This document shows positions 33,150-41,074 of a stretch of 54,173 bases of DNA, one piece after another. The translations under genes and the position numbers were made by a program. The number at the start of each line of letters is the position of its first letter. The first letter of the stretch is position 1. The stretch covers positions 1 to 54,173 of the forward strand of contig NZ_VWXL01000008.1 of the NCBI RefSeq assembly GCF_009746625.1, read 5' to 3'. Origin of the DNA: Caproicibacter fermentans (lineage in GTDB: Bacteria; Bacillota; Clostridia; Oscillospirales; Acutalibacteraceae). The notes under the pieces were generated by a model that ran no database searches, was not told the DNA's origin, and saw only the letters and a list, made by a program, of their open reading frames with translations.

Positions 33150-33177
33150 GCGGTTTCCTCCTTAATCAAGACATGAA

Positions 33178-33203
33178 AAAAGGCGTCCCTTTCGGAACGC
33201 CTG
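33178..33203 (-). terminator. Terminator after parB
   Basis: On the minus strand AGGCGTTCC pairs with GGGACGCCT and is followed by TTTTTTC just after the parB stop. It separates the parAB unit from the surface-protein genes. Confidence 0.7.
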
Positions 33204-33215
33204 AAACGACGGTTA

Positions 33216-34139
33216 TTATCTTTCCTGATCCCGCTGCCGCTTTTTTTGCCATCCGTCCAGCAGCCGGATAATGACCTGCTCCATTTGCTGCGGGGTGTAC
33301 GACTTGGGAAAATATTTTTGGAGCTTATCCGCCTTAAGGGTCAGGTCGTTTTTCTCCGGTTTCTTTTCCTCCGACATGATGGCAAGCATACTGTCCTCGT
33401 TCAAATGGCCATCCTGACTGAAATTTTTCAGCCGCTGGGCCTGTGAAAGAGAAGGGGTGGCCTGTTCGCTTTCGATGGTGTCAAGCAAAAGCGTCTGTTC
33501 CTCCGGTTTAAGGTACGACAGTTCCACGGCGGGGGTCATGGCGATTTTCTTATCGTCCACCATTTGCTGAAGTTGTGGAGACAGCTCATTCAGTCGGATA
33601 TACCGCCGCACTTGGTCTTTACTGATGCCTGCATCTTCGCCTACTTTTTCAACCGATAACTTCTGTGCAACTTGCATAGAAGTTAGATCAGTCCTCGCAC
33701 CTTGCCGCTTAATGGCTTCCAGCTTCATTTTGTACGCCTTGGCCCGTTCACTCGGCAGGATGTTTTCACGCTGAATGTTGCTGTCAACCATGATAATGGT
33801 CGCGGCGTCATCGTCCAGATCGCGGACGATAACCGGCATAGTGGGAAGTCCCGCCAACTCGCAGGCGTGTTTACGCCGGTGGCCGGAAATTAGCTCAAAA
33901 CCGCCGCCTGCGCGGGGACGGACAATAGCGGGAACCAACACGCCGTATTCTTTGATACTATCCACGGTTTCTCTCATAGAATCATCGTCCCGCACCTGAA
34001 ACGGATGGTCGGGAAACGGGTGCAGCTCCGAAAGCGGCATATCCGTGACCTTCTCCCGTTTTTCATCCTCGCGGGTTTCCTCCGTGGAGAAAATATCATC
34101 GTAGCTGTTCAGACTTATGTTTTTGGCGCTGCTTTTCAA
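33216..34139 (-). CDS. parB: ParB/Spo0J-family partition protein
   Basis: The 307-residue protein has the ParB N-terminal domain (LSELHPFPDHPFQVRDDDSM, then ELISGHRRKHACELAG, the CTPase-type box, and SNIQRENILPSERAKAYKM). A helix-turn-helix centre follows (VGEDAGISKDQVRRYIRLNELSP, IAMTPAVELSYL), then a C-terminal helical part. It binds a centromere-like site and works with ParA to keep the ICE during excision or plasmid-like replication. The TTG start lies 9 bases after AAGGAGG inside the parA 3' end, with 44 bases of overlap. Confidence 0.93.
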   Translation of the reverse strand: MKSSAKNISLNSYDDIFSTEETREDEKREKVTDMPLSELHPFPDHPFQVRDDDSMRETVDSIKEYGVLVPAIVRPRAGGGFELISGHRRKHACELAGLPTMPVIVRDLDDDAATIIMVDSNIQRENILPSERAKAYKMKLEAIKRQGARTDLTSMQVAQKLSVEKVGEDAGISKDQVRRYIRLNELSPQLQQMVDDKKIAMTPAVELSYLKPEEQTLLLDTIESEQATPSLSQAQRLKNFSQDGHLNEDSMLAIMSEEKKPEKNDLTLKADKLQKYFPKSYTPQQMEQVIIRLLDGWQKKRQRDQER

Positions 34140-34914
34140 TCTTCAACACCTCCTTCGTCAGTTCCCGGTACGCCTCGGCAACTTTGCCCTTCGGGTCGTG
34201 GGCGAAAATACTCCTGCCCTCCGCGCTGATTTCGGCGGCGCGAACGGAATGAGGAATCTCTACATCAAAAACCTTCAGCTTTGAACCGTAGGTATCCCGT
34301 AGCAGGGCGCTAATCTCTTTGGCGTAGTTGGTACGGCTGTCCACCATCGTCAGCAGAATGCCGTCGATTTTGAGCTTCGGATTGATCTGCCGCCGTACCT
34401 TGTTGATTGTCTGCAAAAGCTGTTCGAGGCCCTTTACCGGAAGGTACTGCGCCTGAACGGGAATGAGAACGCTGTCGGCTGCGGCCAGCGCATTGACGGT
34501 GAGCATCCCCAGCGAGGGCATACAGTCCAGAAGCACATAGTCGTATTGCCGCTTTACGCCGTCCAGATACTGCTTCAGGATTTTTTCACGGCTCATGGCG
34601 TTGACAAGCGATACTTCCATGCCGGAAAGTTCGATATTGGCGGGCATGAGATCGACCCCTTCGTCATGATGCAAAAGGCCCTCACCGGGGACGATGGTTT
34701 CCTCGTTCAGCACCTTACCCATGATCGTCGCCAGCGTAGTTGGTAATTGGTCGGGTTGGGAATTGCCCAAACTGATGGTCAGGGAACCCTGCGGGTCGCT
34801 GTCCACCAAAAGCACTTTTTTCCCTTCCTGCACCAGCCCGATGCCGAGATTGGCACAAGTTGTGGTCTTGCCGACGCCGCCTTTTTGGTTGGCAACGGCA
34901 ATTACATTGGTCAT
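34096..34914 (-). CDS. parA: ParA/Soj-family partition ATPase
   Basis: The 272-residue ATPase starts MTNVIAVANQKGGVGKTTTCAN, with the deviant Walker A KGGVGKTT at 11-18. Also present are the VDSDPQGSLT motif near 40 and YVLLDCMPSLGMLTVNAL near 120. It drives segregation of the ICE with ParB. The ATG was chosen 11 bases after GGAGG and directly before the family start; an in-frame GTG four codons earlier overlaps the SD spacer. It is the first gene of the ICE from this side. Confidence 0.94.
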   Translation of the reverse strand: MTNVIAVANQKGGVGKTTTCANLGIGLVQEGKKVLLVDSDPQGSLTISLGNSQPDQLPTTLATIMGKVLNEETIVPGEGLLHHDEGVDLMPANIELSGMEVSLVNAMSREKILKQYLDGVKRQYDYVLLDCMPSLGMLTVNALAAADSVLIPVQAQYLPVKGLEQLLQTINKVRRQINPKLKIDGILLTMVDSRTNYAKEISALLRDTYGSKLKVFDVEIPHSVRAAEISAEGRSIFAHDPKGKVAEAYRELTKEVLKIEKQRQKHKSEQLR

Positions 34915-34938
34915 GTGATTTTTCACCTCCGGAATAGA

Positions 34939-34971
34939 AAAAGGACGTTCCTTTTCACGGAACGCCCTTAA
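34939..34971 (-). promoter_or_regulatory. Terminator-like hairpin directly before parA
   Basis: On the minus strand AAGGGCGTTCC pairs with GGAACGTCCTT, followed by TTTTTC and then the parA SD. It may block read-through from the chromosome or act as an attenuator of the ICE operon. It resembles the hairpin after parB and the leaders of topB and the ardC-like gene. Confidence 0.6.
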
Positions 34972-34974
34972 AAT

Positions 34975-35603
34975 ATGATGAAGTTATTCAATTTTTAGGG
35001 GTAAATACTGCTTCTTAATTGCCCGTAAACCCTTGGTATTACTGACTTTTTTGAATAAATGCCGTAAGAACACTCGCACCAATAGAAAGACCCGGAAAGC
35101 CGCATGAACGCTGGCTTTTCGGGTTTCTTTTTTACATAAAAACCGATTTATGCGTATCAGTTGAACTGGCAGCGCAGCCGCGATGGTCTCCACTGTTTCC
35201 ATCTTTTGGCAAAGGTTTGTGCGTAAATAGTTGTTGTACCAGATAATTTTTCCGGACATGGTTGCTGTCCCTCTTTCAGAATGCTGTCTCGCAACTTCAT
35301 TCTATCAGAGACCTGCAAACCTTGTCTCTTTTTATCCGTTTTTTTAACTTGCGCAACATCAGATTTTTCCTGGAGAAGCCCGAAGAGCCATAGGAATGTT
35401 GGCTCTTCGGGCCTTAAGTTATAGAGCGGCTCTTCCGCATCATGCTTGACTGTGCGAAACGCCCTGGCCTGCCTCCGCCAGGTGCAGCCGGTGGAAGCGT
35501 ACTTAGCATGCCCTAACGCCATGGAGAAAAAATATGAATCTACAGAAAAAACGGTTTCTTTTTATCTTTCAATATAGTAAAATAAAGTAAAGAGGGATTT
35601 ATT
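34975..35603. other. Gene-free stretch holding the probable ICE/chromosome junction
   Basis: No convincing gene is seen in these 630 bases; minus-strand open frames here have no good SD and no recognisable family. Two strong hairpins are present. Arms 35090-35101/35113-35124 (12 bp) are followed on the plus strand by TTTCTTTTTT, a good terminator. Arms 35378-35390/35400-35412 form 13 perfect base pairs. The change from minus-strand ICE genes to the plus-strand catabolic cluster happens here, so the attachment site should lie within. A TATAGT box (about 35570) may serve the GntR gene. Confidence 0.5.
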
Positions 35604-36323
35604 ATGATTTTTAATATGAGTTCAAATACACAGATCGGCAGCAAGCAGCCGTTAAGCACTGAGGAAGTGTTCAGAAAAATTCTTAGAAGAATTATCAAGC
35701 TTCAGCTGGAGCCCGGCCAGCGCATCAGTGAAAATCAAATGGCACAGGAATATAACGTATCACGCTCCGTCATCAGGACGACTTTTACAAGACTTCAGCA
35801 GATGAAATTCATCGAGGTCTTTCCGCAGAGAGGCACATATGTCAGTTTGATCGATTTAAATCATATCGCAGATTTACTTATGCTTCGCACTGCGGTGGAA
35901 AAGGAAATCATCTATGAGATGTTTACTTCACTGCAAAAGAAAGACAGGCAGGCGCTTGTCGACGCCCTGGAAGCCAATTTGGCGGAGGAAGAAAAGTGCA
36001 GGAATGAGGCCGACTATTTCGGAAAATTCCCGAAACTGGATTCTGCTTTTCATAAAACGATGATAGACAGCGTCGGACGTTATGCGCTGGTAGAACTGCT
36101 TTCCGACGATATGCTTCATATCGCGAGATGGCGAAATTTCGATGTGGCTTTCGGCAACCGAATTCCGGAGCTGATCGATCAACACCGCGCGATTGTGGAA
36201 GCGATAAAAAAAGAGGACATGCTGCTGACCCAGCAGAAAATAGCGGATCATTTGGAAACGATTTCGTCGATCTATGAAAGAGTTGTCACGCAGTATCCGC
36301 ATTATTTTAAAAATCATTCATAA
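35604..36323 (+). CDS. GntR-family transcriptional regulator, FadR (FCD) type
   Basis: The 239-residue protein has an N-terminal winged helix of about 75 residues (EEVFRKILRRIIKLQLEPGQRISENQMAQEYNVSRSVIRTTFTRLQQ, FIEVFPQRGTYVSLID). A C-terminal all-helical FCD domain follows (LLMLRTAVEKEIIYEMF, FHKTMIDSVG, HRAIVEAIKKED), where organic acid or acyl-CoA ligands and a metal usually bind. Placed just before the dehydratase operon and in the same direction, it is the likely regulator of that operon. GTATAC-based inverted repeats in front of hadI are candidate binding sites. AGAGGG stands before the ATG. Confidence 0.9.
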   Translation: MIFNMSSNTQIGSKQPLSTEEVFRKILRRIIKLQLEPGQRISENQMAQEYNVSRSVIRTTFTRLQQMKFIEVFPQRGTYVSLIDLNHIADLLMLRTAVEKEIIYEMFTSLQKKDRQALVDALEANLAEEEKCRNEADYFGKFPKLDSAFHKTMIDSVGRYALVELLSDDMLHIARWRNFDVAFGNRIPELIDQHRAIVEAIKKEDMLLTQQKIADHLETISSIYERVVTQYPHYFKNHS

Positions 36324-36337
36324 AAAAAATAGAACAG

Positions 36338-36412
36338 GGCGGCCCGTTTGGTCAAATCGCTTATTTTGAATTTTTGTGAAAGACTTGATTCATACGGGCT
36401 GCTATTTTATTT
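36338..36412 (+). terminator. Probable terminator after the GntR gene
   Basis: GGCGGCCCGT (36340-36349 region) can pair with ACGGGCTGCT (about 36394-36403) around a loop of about 45 bases, followed by ATTTTATTTT. The large loop makes this only moderately likely. Confidence 0.45.
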
Positions 36413-36536
36413 TAAAGAAAATCATATTAACGGAAAACCAAGCAACAACTTGTCGAAATTGCATAAATTTGAAAGAATTTCAAGAAATCTATTTACAAAA
36501 TGGATCAAAAGTATATAAAATATGAATATAGAGTGA

Positions 36537-36664
36537 TTGACAAATTATTATCTTAACAAAGTAAATGACAGAACAAAGAAAAATAGCTGGTATACAAGAG
36601 TACTAGGTATCCATAAAACTCATCTTTTTCCCGGAACCTTTAAAAAACTAGTACACAAGTATAC
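36537..36664 (+). promoter_or_regulatory. Promoter and operator-like inverted repeat before the dehydratase operon
   Basis: A consensus -35 TTGACA lies at 36537-36542 with a weak -10 (GTAAAT) 18 bases on. Downstream, GTATACaagaGTACTAG (36590-36606) is mirrored by CTAGTACacaaGTATAC (36648-36664), arms identical except for the 4-base spacer. GTATAC fits the T-N-GT-N-AC-N-A type site of GntR/FCD repressors. The repeat ends 6 bases before the GGAGG SD of the first gene, a position suited to repression or to a leader hairpin. Confidence 0.6.
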
Positions 36665-36682
36665 AGGATTGGAGGCGGTGTA

Positions 36683-37453
36683 ATGTTTACGTTGGGAATT
36701 GATATAGGATCGACGACTTCCAAGGCGGTCATTGTAAAAGACGGCCGGGAGATTGTCGCCTCATCCGTTGTGATTGCGACCGTCGGAACGGACGGTGTTT
36801 CAGACGCGATTGAGAATGTGCTGGGGGAAAGCGGGCTTGAGCACGGGGACATTTCGGTCACCTTTGCGACAGGGTACGGCCGACAGACGTATCCGGATGC
36901 CGACGGGCAGGTCAGCGAACTGACCTGCCATGCACTTGGGGTGCATCATGTATTCCCGGATGCGAGAACCGTGATCGATATCGGGGGACAGGATGCAAAG
37001 GTATTGGCACTGAATGAACGGGGAAGAATGGCGAATTTTGTCATGAACGACAAGTGCGCGGCAGGCACCGGGCGCTTTCTGGATGTAATGGCAAATATTT
37101 TAAAGCTGGATATTTCGCAGCTGGAGGTGGAGGCCGCGAAAGCGCTTCATCCCGCCGGCATCTCTAACACCTGCACCGTGTTTGCGGAGTCGGAGGTGAT
37201 TTCCCAGCTTGCGGCGGGCACCAAAATTCCGGACCTTGTTGCGGGAATCTGCAAATCGGTCGCGTCACGTGCCGCGTCTTTGGCCAAACGGGTCGGCGTG
37301 AGGGAAACGGTCTGCATGAGCGGCGGTGTCGCGCGCAACGCCGGGGTTCGCAAAGCGCTGGAACAGGAGCTTAACGTTAATATCGCTTCTTGTGATATGG
37401 CTCAACTGATGGGTGCGCTGGGGGCATCCCTGTACGCCTATGAGAAAGCCTGA
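36683..37453 (+). CDS. hadI: 2-hydroxyacyl-CoA dehydratase activator ATPase
   Basis: The 256-residue protein belongs to the BadF/BcrA ATPase family. As a homodimer with one bridging [4Fe-4S] cluster, it uses ATP to push one low-potential electron into the dehydratase, which then cycles many times. Seen: the ASKHA phosphate motif GIDIGSTTSKAVIV at 5-18, VIDIGGQDAKVL near 113, and the two cluster cysteines in NDKCAAGTGRF and SNTCTVFAESEV. The adenosine motif CMSGGVARNAGV is near 213. GGAGG precedes the ATG. It heads a nine-gene operon. Confidence 0.95.
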   Translation: MFTLGIDIGSTTSKAVIVKDGREIVASSVVIATVGTDGVSDAIENVLGESGLEHGDISVTFATGYGRQTYPDADGQVSELTCHALGVHHVFPDARTVIDIGGQDAKVLALNERGRMANFVMNDKCAAGTGRFLDVMANILKLDISQLEVEAAKALHPAGISNTCTVFAESEVISQLAAGTKIPDLVAGICKSVASRAASLAKRVGVRETVCMSGGVARNAGVRKALEQELNVNIASCDMAQLMGALGASLYAYEKA

Positions 37454-37482
37454 GGCTAACAATAAAAAGGAGTTGTGATTTT

Positions 37483-38718
37483 ATGAGTGAGGAAGTCAAA
37501 AAGCAAAGACCCGCGCCGGATCCGAATTCAGCAAAGTTCAAACTGGGGCAGATTGCGGCCAAGGCTTACAGCGATTGTGTGGAAGCCAAGGCGCGCGGCG
37601 AGAAAGTCGGCTGGTGCGCCAGTAACTTTCCGGTGGAAATTCCGGAAACGCTGGGCCTGCATGTTTGCTACCCCGAAAATCAGGCGGCTGCTATCGCCGC
37701 AAGGGGCGGCGGCGAGCGGCTGTGCAGCGAAAGCGAGGGGGAGGGATATTCTAACGATATCTGCGCTTACGCGAGAATATCTCTCGCGTACATGAAGTTG
37801 AAGGACGCGCCCGAACAGAATATGCCGCAGCCGGATTTTGTCCTTTGCTGCAACAATATCTGCAACTGCATGATTAAGTGGTACGAGAACATCGCCAAAG
37901 AGCTTGACATTCCGATGATCATGATCGACATCCCGTTTAATCCGGATTATGAAGTATCGGAAGCACAGACCGCTTACATAAGGGCACAGTTCTGGGACGC
38001 GATTCATCAGCTGGAGCAGATTACAGGCAAAAAATGGAGCGAGGAAAGATTTCAGGAAGTCAAGAAGATTTCCGGTCGTTCCAGCCGCGCATGGCTTGAG
38101 GCAACCGCTTGTGCCAAACATAATCCGTCGCCTTTCAACGGCTTTGATCTTTTGAACCACATGGCGGTCATGGTGACGGCGCGTGCCAAGAAAGAGGCCG
38201 CGGACGCAATGGAGACCCTTTTGAAGGAATACAAGGAGAATCATGAAAAGGGAGTTTCAACGTTCCGCGCCGAGGAAAAGTACCGCATCATGTTCGAGGG
38301 AATCGCCTGCTGGCCGTGGCTGAGGGTTACCTCATCCGGACTGAAGGACAGAGGAATCAATATGGTGACCACCATTTATGCAGACGCTTTCGGGTTTATC
38401 TATGACGATTTCGACGGTATGTGCCGCGCCTATTCGCGTGTGCCCAACGCGATGTGCCTCGAGCTTGCGAGGGACAAGCGAGTCAAACTCTGTAAGGACG
38501 ACCACGTCGAGGGACTGCTGGTTCATACTAACCGTTCCTGCAAACTCTGGTCCGGATTTATGCCCGAAATGAGCCGGCAGATCGGCAAGGCCTGCGGTAT
38601 TCCGGTCGCAAGCTTCGACGGCGATCAGGCCGACCCGAGGAATTTCTCGGCGGCGCAGTATGATACCCGCGTCCAGGGCCTGATGGAAATCATGGAAGAA
38701 AACAAAGGAGGAAACTGA
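37483..38718 (+). CDS. hadB: 2-hydroxyacyl-CoA dehydratase, alpha-type subunit
   Basis: The 411-residue subunit of the HadBC/FldBC family binds a [4Fe-4S] cluster. With its partner it removes water from an (R)-2-hydroxyacyl-CoA through a ketyl radical, giving the (E)-2-enoyl-CoA. Candidate cluster cysteines are in KVGWCASNFP (near 46), LCCNNICNCM (near 124-131) and HTNRSCKLWSG (near 348). PFNPDYEVSEAQTAYI and CWPWLRVTSSGL are also typical of the family. The next gene begins 2 bases after its stop. Substrate type (isocaproyl, aryl-lactyl or other) cannot be read safely from sequence. Confidence 0.93.
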   Translation: MSEEVKKQRPAPDPNSAKFKLGQIAAKAYSDCVEAKARGEKVGWCASNFPVEIPETLGLHVCYPENQAAAIAARGGGERLCSESEGEGYSNDICAYARISLAYMKLKDAPEQNMPQPDFVLCCNNICNCMIKWYENIAKELDIPMIMIDIPFNPDYEVSEAQTAYIRAQFWDAIHQLEQITGKKWSEERFQEVKKISGRSSRAWLEATACAKHNPSPFNGFDLLNHMAVMVTARAKKEAADAMETLLKEYKENHEKGVSTFRAEEKYRIMFEGIACWPWLRVTSSGLKDRGINMVTTIYADAFGFIYDDFDGMCRAYSRVPNAMCLELARDKRVKLCKDDHVEGLLVHTNRSCKLWSGFMPEMSRQIGKACGIPVASFDGDQADPRNFSAAQYDTRVQGLMEIMEENKGGN

Positions 38719-38720
38719 CA

Positions 38721-39833
38721 ATGGCTGTTGATGAATTACTGGCTCAGTTTCATGAAATTGCCGCGTCGCCCAAAAAACAGCTGGAAAAATACCTGGCGCA
38801 GGGTAAAAAGGTGGTAGCCTGCGCTCCGGTTTACACGCCGGAGGAAATCATCCATTCCATGGGACTTGTTCCCATGGGCGTCTGGGGCGCGGATCAGAAG
38901 GTCGGCGAAGCAAAAAAATATTATCCGGCGTTTATCTGTTCCATCATGCAGACGGTGCTGGAGCTTGGCATCACCGGCAAATATCAGGGCGTTTCCGCAA
39001 TCGTGATCCCTTCTCTCTGCGATTCGCTCAAATGCCTTGGGCAAAACTGGAAGTATGCCGTTCCCGATATTCCGTTCATCCCCATGACTTACCCGCAAAA
39101 CCGGAAGCCGTCGTATGGGATTGCGTTTACCAAGGCCGGCTATGAGCGCGTAATCAGCGACCTATCCGCCGCGACGGGCGCAAAGTTTTCAGAAGTCGCA
39201 CTGGCAGACTCCAACCGTATTTACAATGAGCACAACGCCGTGATGCGGGAGTTCGCGGAGATTGCCGCGGATCATGCGGTCAGCGCGGCGCAGCGCAGCG
39301 ATGTGTTCAAGAGCGCCTGGTTTATGCGGAAGGAAGAACACACCGCCATGGTGAAGCAACTGAACGCGGAACTGGCACAGACACCGAAAGATAAAGGAAA
39401 AATTCGTGTCGTGGTGAGCGGAATTCTGGCAGACTCCCCCAGTTTGCTGGAGATTTTTGATAAAAACGAAATCAGGATTGCGGCGGACGACGTAGCGTTT
39501 GAATCAAGGCAATACCGGACGGACGTGCCGGAAGACCCCAATTCGCTGGATGCGCTTGCTCGGAAGTACGCAAATATGGACAACTGCTCTGTGCTTTATG
39601 ACAGGGACAAAAAGCGAGTCGATTCGATTCTCGAACTGGCAAAGCGGCACGACGCGAGAGGCGTCATCGTCCTGATGACAAAATTCTGCGATCCGGAGGA
39701 ATTCGACTATGTTCCCATCAAAAGAGCTTGTGAAGCGGCCGGGCTTTTGAATCTGAACATTGAGGTTGACCGGCAGATGGTGAATTATGAGCAGGCAAAT
39801 ACCATGATCCAGACATTCAGAGAGATGTTCTAA
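38721..39833 (+). CDS. hadC: 2-hydroxyacyl-CoA dehydratase, beta-type subunit
   Basis: The 370-residue partner subunit has the typical opening VVACAPVYTPEEIIHSMGLVPMGVWG. Cluster-type cysteines lie in PSLCDSLKCLG (near 95-100) and TKFCDPEEFDY (near 315), and the end IEVDRQMVNYEQANTMIQTF is usual for the family. The subunit holds its own [4Fe-4S] cluster, and together with the alpha subunit forms the active site. AAAGGAGG precedes the ATG within the end of the alpha gene. Fine pairing with the activator and CoA-transferase supports a complete dehydration module. Confidence 0.93.
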   Translation: MAVDELLAQFHEIAASPKKQLEKYLAQGKKVVACAPVYTPEEIIHSMGLVPMGVWGADQKVGEAKKYYPAFICSIMQTVLELGITGKYQGVSAIVIPSLCDSLKCLGQNWKYAVPDIPFIPMTYPQNRKPSYGIAFTKAGYERVISDLSAATGAKFSEVALADSNRIYNEHNAVMREFAEIAADHAVSAAQRSDVFKSAWFMRKEEHTAMVKQLNAELAQTPKDKGKIRVVVSGILADSPSLLEIFDKNEIRIAADDVAFESRQYRTDVPEDPNSLDALARKYANMDNCSVLYDRDKKRVDSILELAKRHDARGVIVLMTKFCDPEEFDYVPIKRACEAAGLLNLNIEVDRQMVNYEQANTMIQTFREMF

Positions 39834-39881
39834 CCCAGCGGCCAATGAGGAGTATTGAAATAAGGAAAAGGGGAAAATGTC

Positions 39882-41048
39882 ATGATTAACAAGAACAAAA
39901 TGCCTGTTGCGATCGGGGTAGCGTTCGTGTGGTTTACCACGCAGTTCGGCGGCGGATTTGCTTCGGGGGCGCAGCTGCTTACCTATTTTGTACAGTTTGG
40001 AATCTGGACCCTCGTCACACCGATTCTGGCGCAGGCTTTCGGCGCGTTCTTCCAGTGGTACGGGCTGCGCTATGCGAAACGGCACAACACCTATGATTAC
40101 CGCACGTTTACCGACACCTTCTATGGCGATCTGGGAAAAGGAACGAAAACGGTTTTCTCAAATCTCTATGAAGTGGTTTACATCGTAACAATCTGCCTCG
40201 CTTCCGCGGTCGCTTTCGCGACGGGAGGCTCCACGCTTGAGGCACTGACCGGCATCCCCTACCTGCTCTGCACACTTGTCATCGGGGCGGTTATCTTTGT
40301 GCTGACGATCTTCGGCACGGATATTGTCAGAGCTGCGGCTTCCACCATTTCCGTGGCGATCATAGTCGGTCTTCTGGTTGTCTATATCCCTAACATCATC
40401 GCTCAGTGGGGCACTATTTCGGCTAACATCGGCCAACTGTCGGTTGCCCCCGCGCCGGTTGCCCCCGCTTTATGGAAATGTCTGTTGTACGGAGCGTTCC
40501 AGTTGGCTTCCATCGGCCTTTTGATGCAGCATGCAGAGCCGTTTGAAAACGAAAAGGTAGCAAAGACTTCCATGATTTACGGCTTTATCGTTAATGCGGG
40601 AATTATTTTCATCTGTACGCTCGGCATGCTGGCGGTTGTTAAAAATCCGGATCTTGCGACAGCGAAGGTTCCGACGCTGCTGATGGTTACAACAGGCGTC
40701 GGCGCAGCGGTCCTGACGCCGATCATTTCAATCCTGATTATTCTCGGCTCCGTATCAACCGCCGTCAATATGATCGCCGGCGTTGTCAAGCGTTTTGTAA
40801 CCGCGTGGAACAAAAAAGACGCCTCTCCGGAAGAATCGGGAAAGAAAAGCACACAGCGCACGATGACGATTGCGATTCTGTTTACTCTGCTGACCTTTGC
40901 AATCGCACAGTTCGGACTGATTCCGCTGGTTGCCGTCGGATATGGGTACCTCGGCTATTTGACCATTTTTGTCGTCCTGATTCCGTTCCTGATCCATATG
41001 TTCCTGACCAGGGCGGGGAAAATCGATTCTGAATTCAAAAAGAATTAA
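39882..41048 (+). CDS. YkvI-like membrane transporter
   Basis: The 388-residue protein has about ten to eleven membrane helices, opening PVAIGVAFVWFTTQFGGGFASGAQLLTYF, whose glycine-rich break in helix 1 is typical of the LeuT/APC fold. Other helices include VIGAVIFVLTIFGTDIV, FIVNAGIIFICTLGMLAVV and LTPIISILIILGSVSTAVNMIAG. It matches the YkvI family, whose substrates are poorly known. Placed between dehydratase and CoA-transferase genes, it most likely takes in the 2-hydroxy or amino acid substrate or exports the reduced acid. The cytoplasmic loop near 305-325 is charged. Confidence 0.82.
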   Translation: MINKNKMPVAIGVAFVWFTTQFGGGFASGAQLLTYFVQFGIWTLVTPILAQAFGAFFQWYGLRYAKRHNTYDYRTFTDTFYGDLGKGTKTVFSNLYEVVYIVTICLASAVAFATGGSTLEALTGIPYLLCTLVIGAVIFVLTIFGTDIVRAAASTISVAIIVGLLVVYIPNIIAQWGTISANIGQLSVAPAPVAPALWKCLLYGAFQLASIGLLMQHAEPFENEKVAKTSMIYGFIVNAGIIFICTLGMLAVVKNPDLATAKVPTLLMVTTGVGAAVLTPIISILIILGSVSTAVNMIAGVVKRFVTAWNKKDASPEESGKKSTQRTMTIAILFTLLTFAIAQFGLIPLVAVGYGYLGYLTIFVVLIPFLIHMFLTRAGKIDSEFKKN

Positions 41049-41074
41049 TCAAGATAAAAGGAGAGACCGAAAAA

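Larger units (their letters stand above)
1..34975 (-). mobile_element. Integrative conjugative element, Tn1549/CTn-like (left part outside window)
   Basis: A nearly unbroken minus-strand array of conjugation and maintenance genes marks this as an ICE: ParA/ParB, Rep-like HTH protein, PcfB, VirD4, Maff2, VirB6, PrgI, VirB4, NlpC/P60 hydrolase, DUF4315, DUF4366, topoisomerase III, ArdC-type protein, TTRAP and the large methylase/helicase. This order is typical of Tn1549/CTn-type elements of Clostridia. Relaxase and integrase genes are not present, so the element must continue left of the window. The right boundary is inferred to lie between parA and the GntR regulator, because gene content and strand change there; no att repeat can be shown with one end missing. 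Confidence 0.85.

Noticed and set aside
34984-35522. Two minus-strand open frames in the ICE junction region
   Set aside because: No usable SD, odd composition and they run across strong hairpins; no family recognised.
36590-36664. Riboswitch in the hadI leader
   Set aside because: The arms are a simple inverted repeat with DNA-operator character and no known aptamer core; the adjacent GntR gene explains it better.
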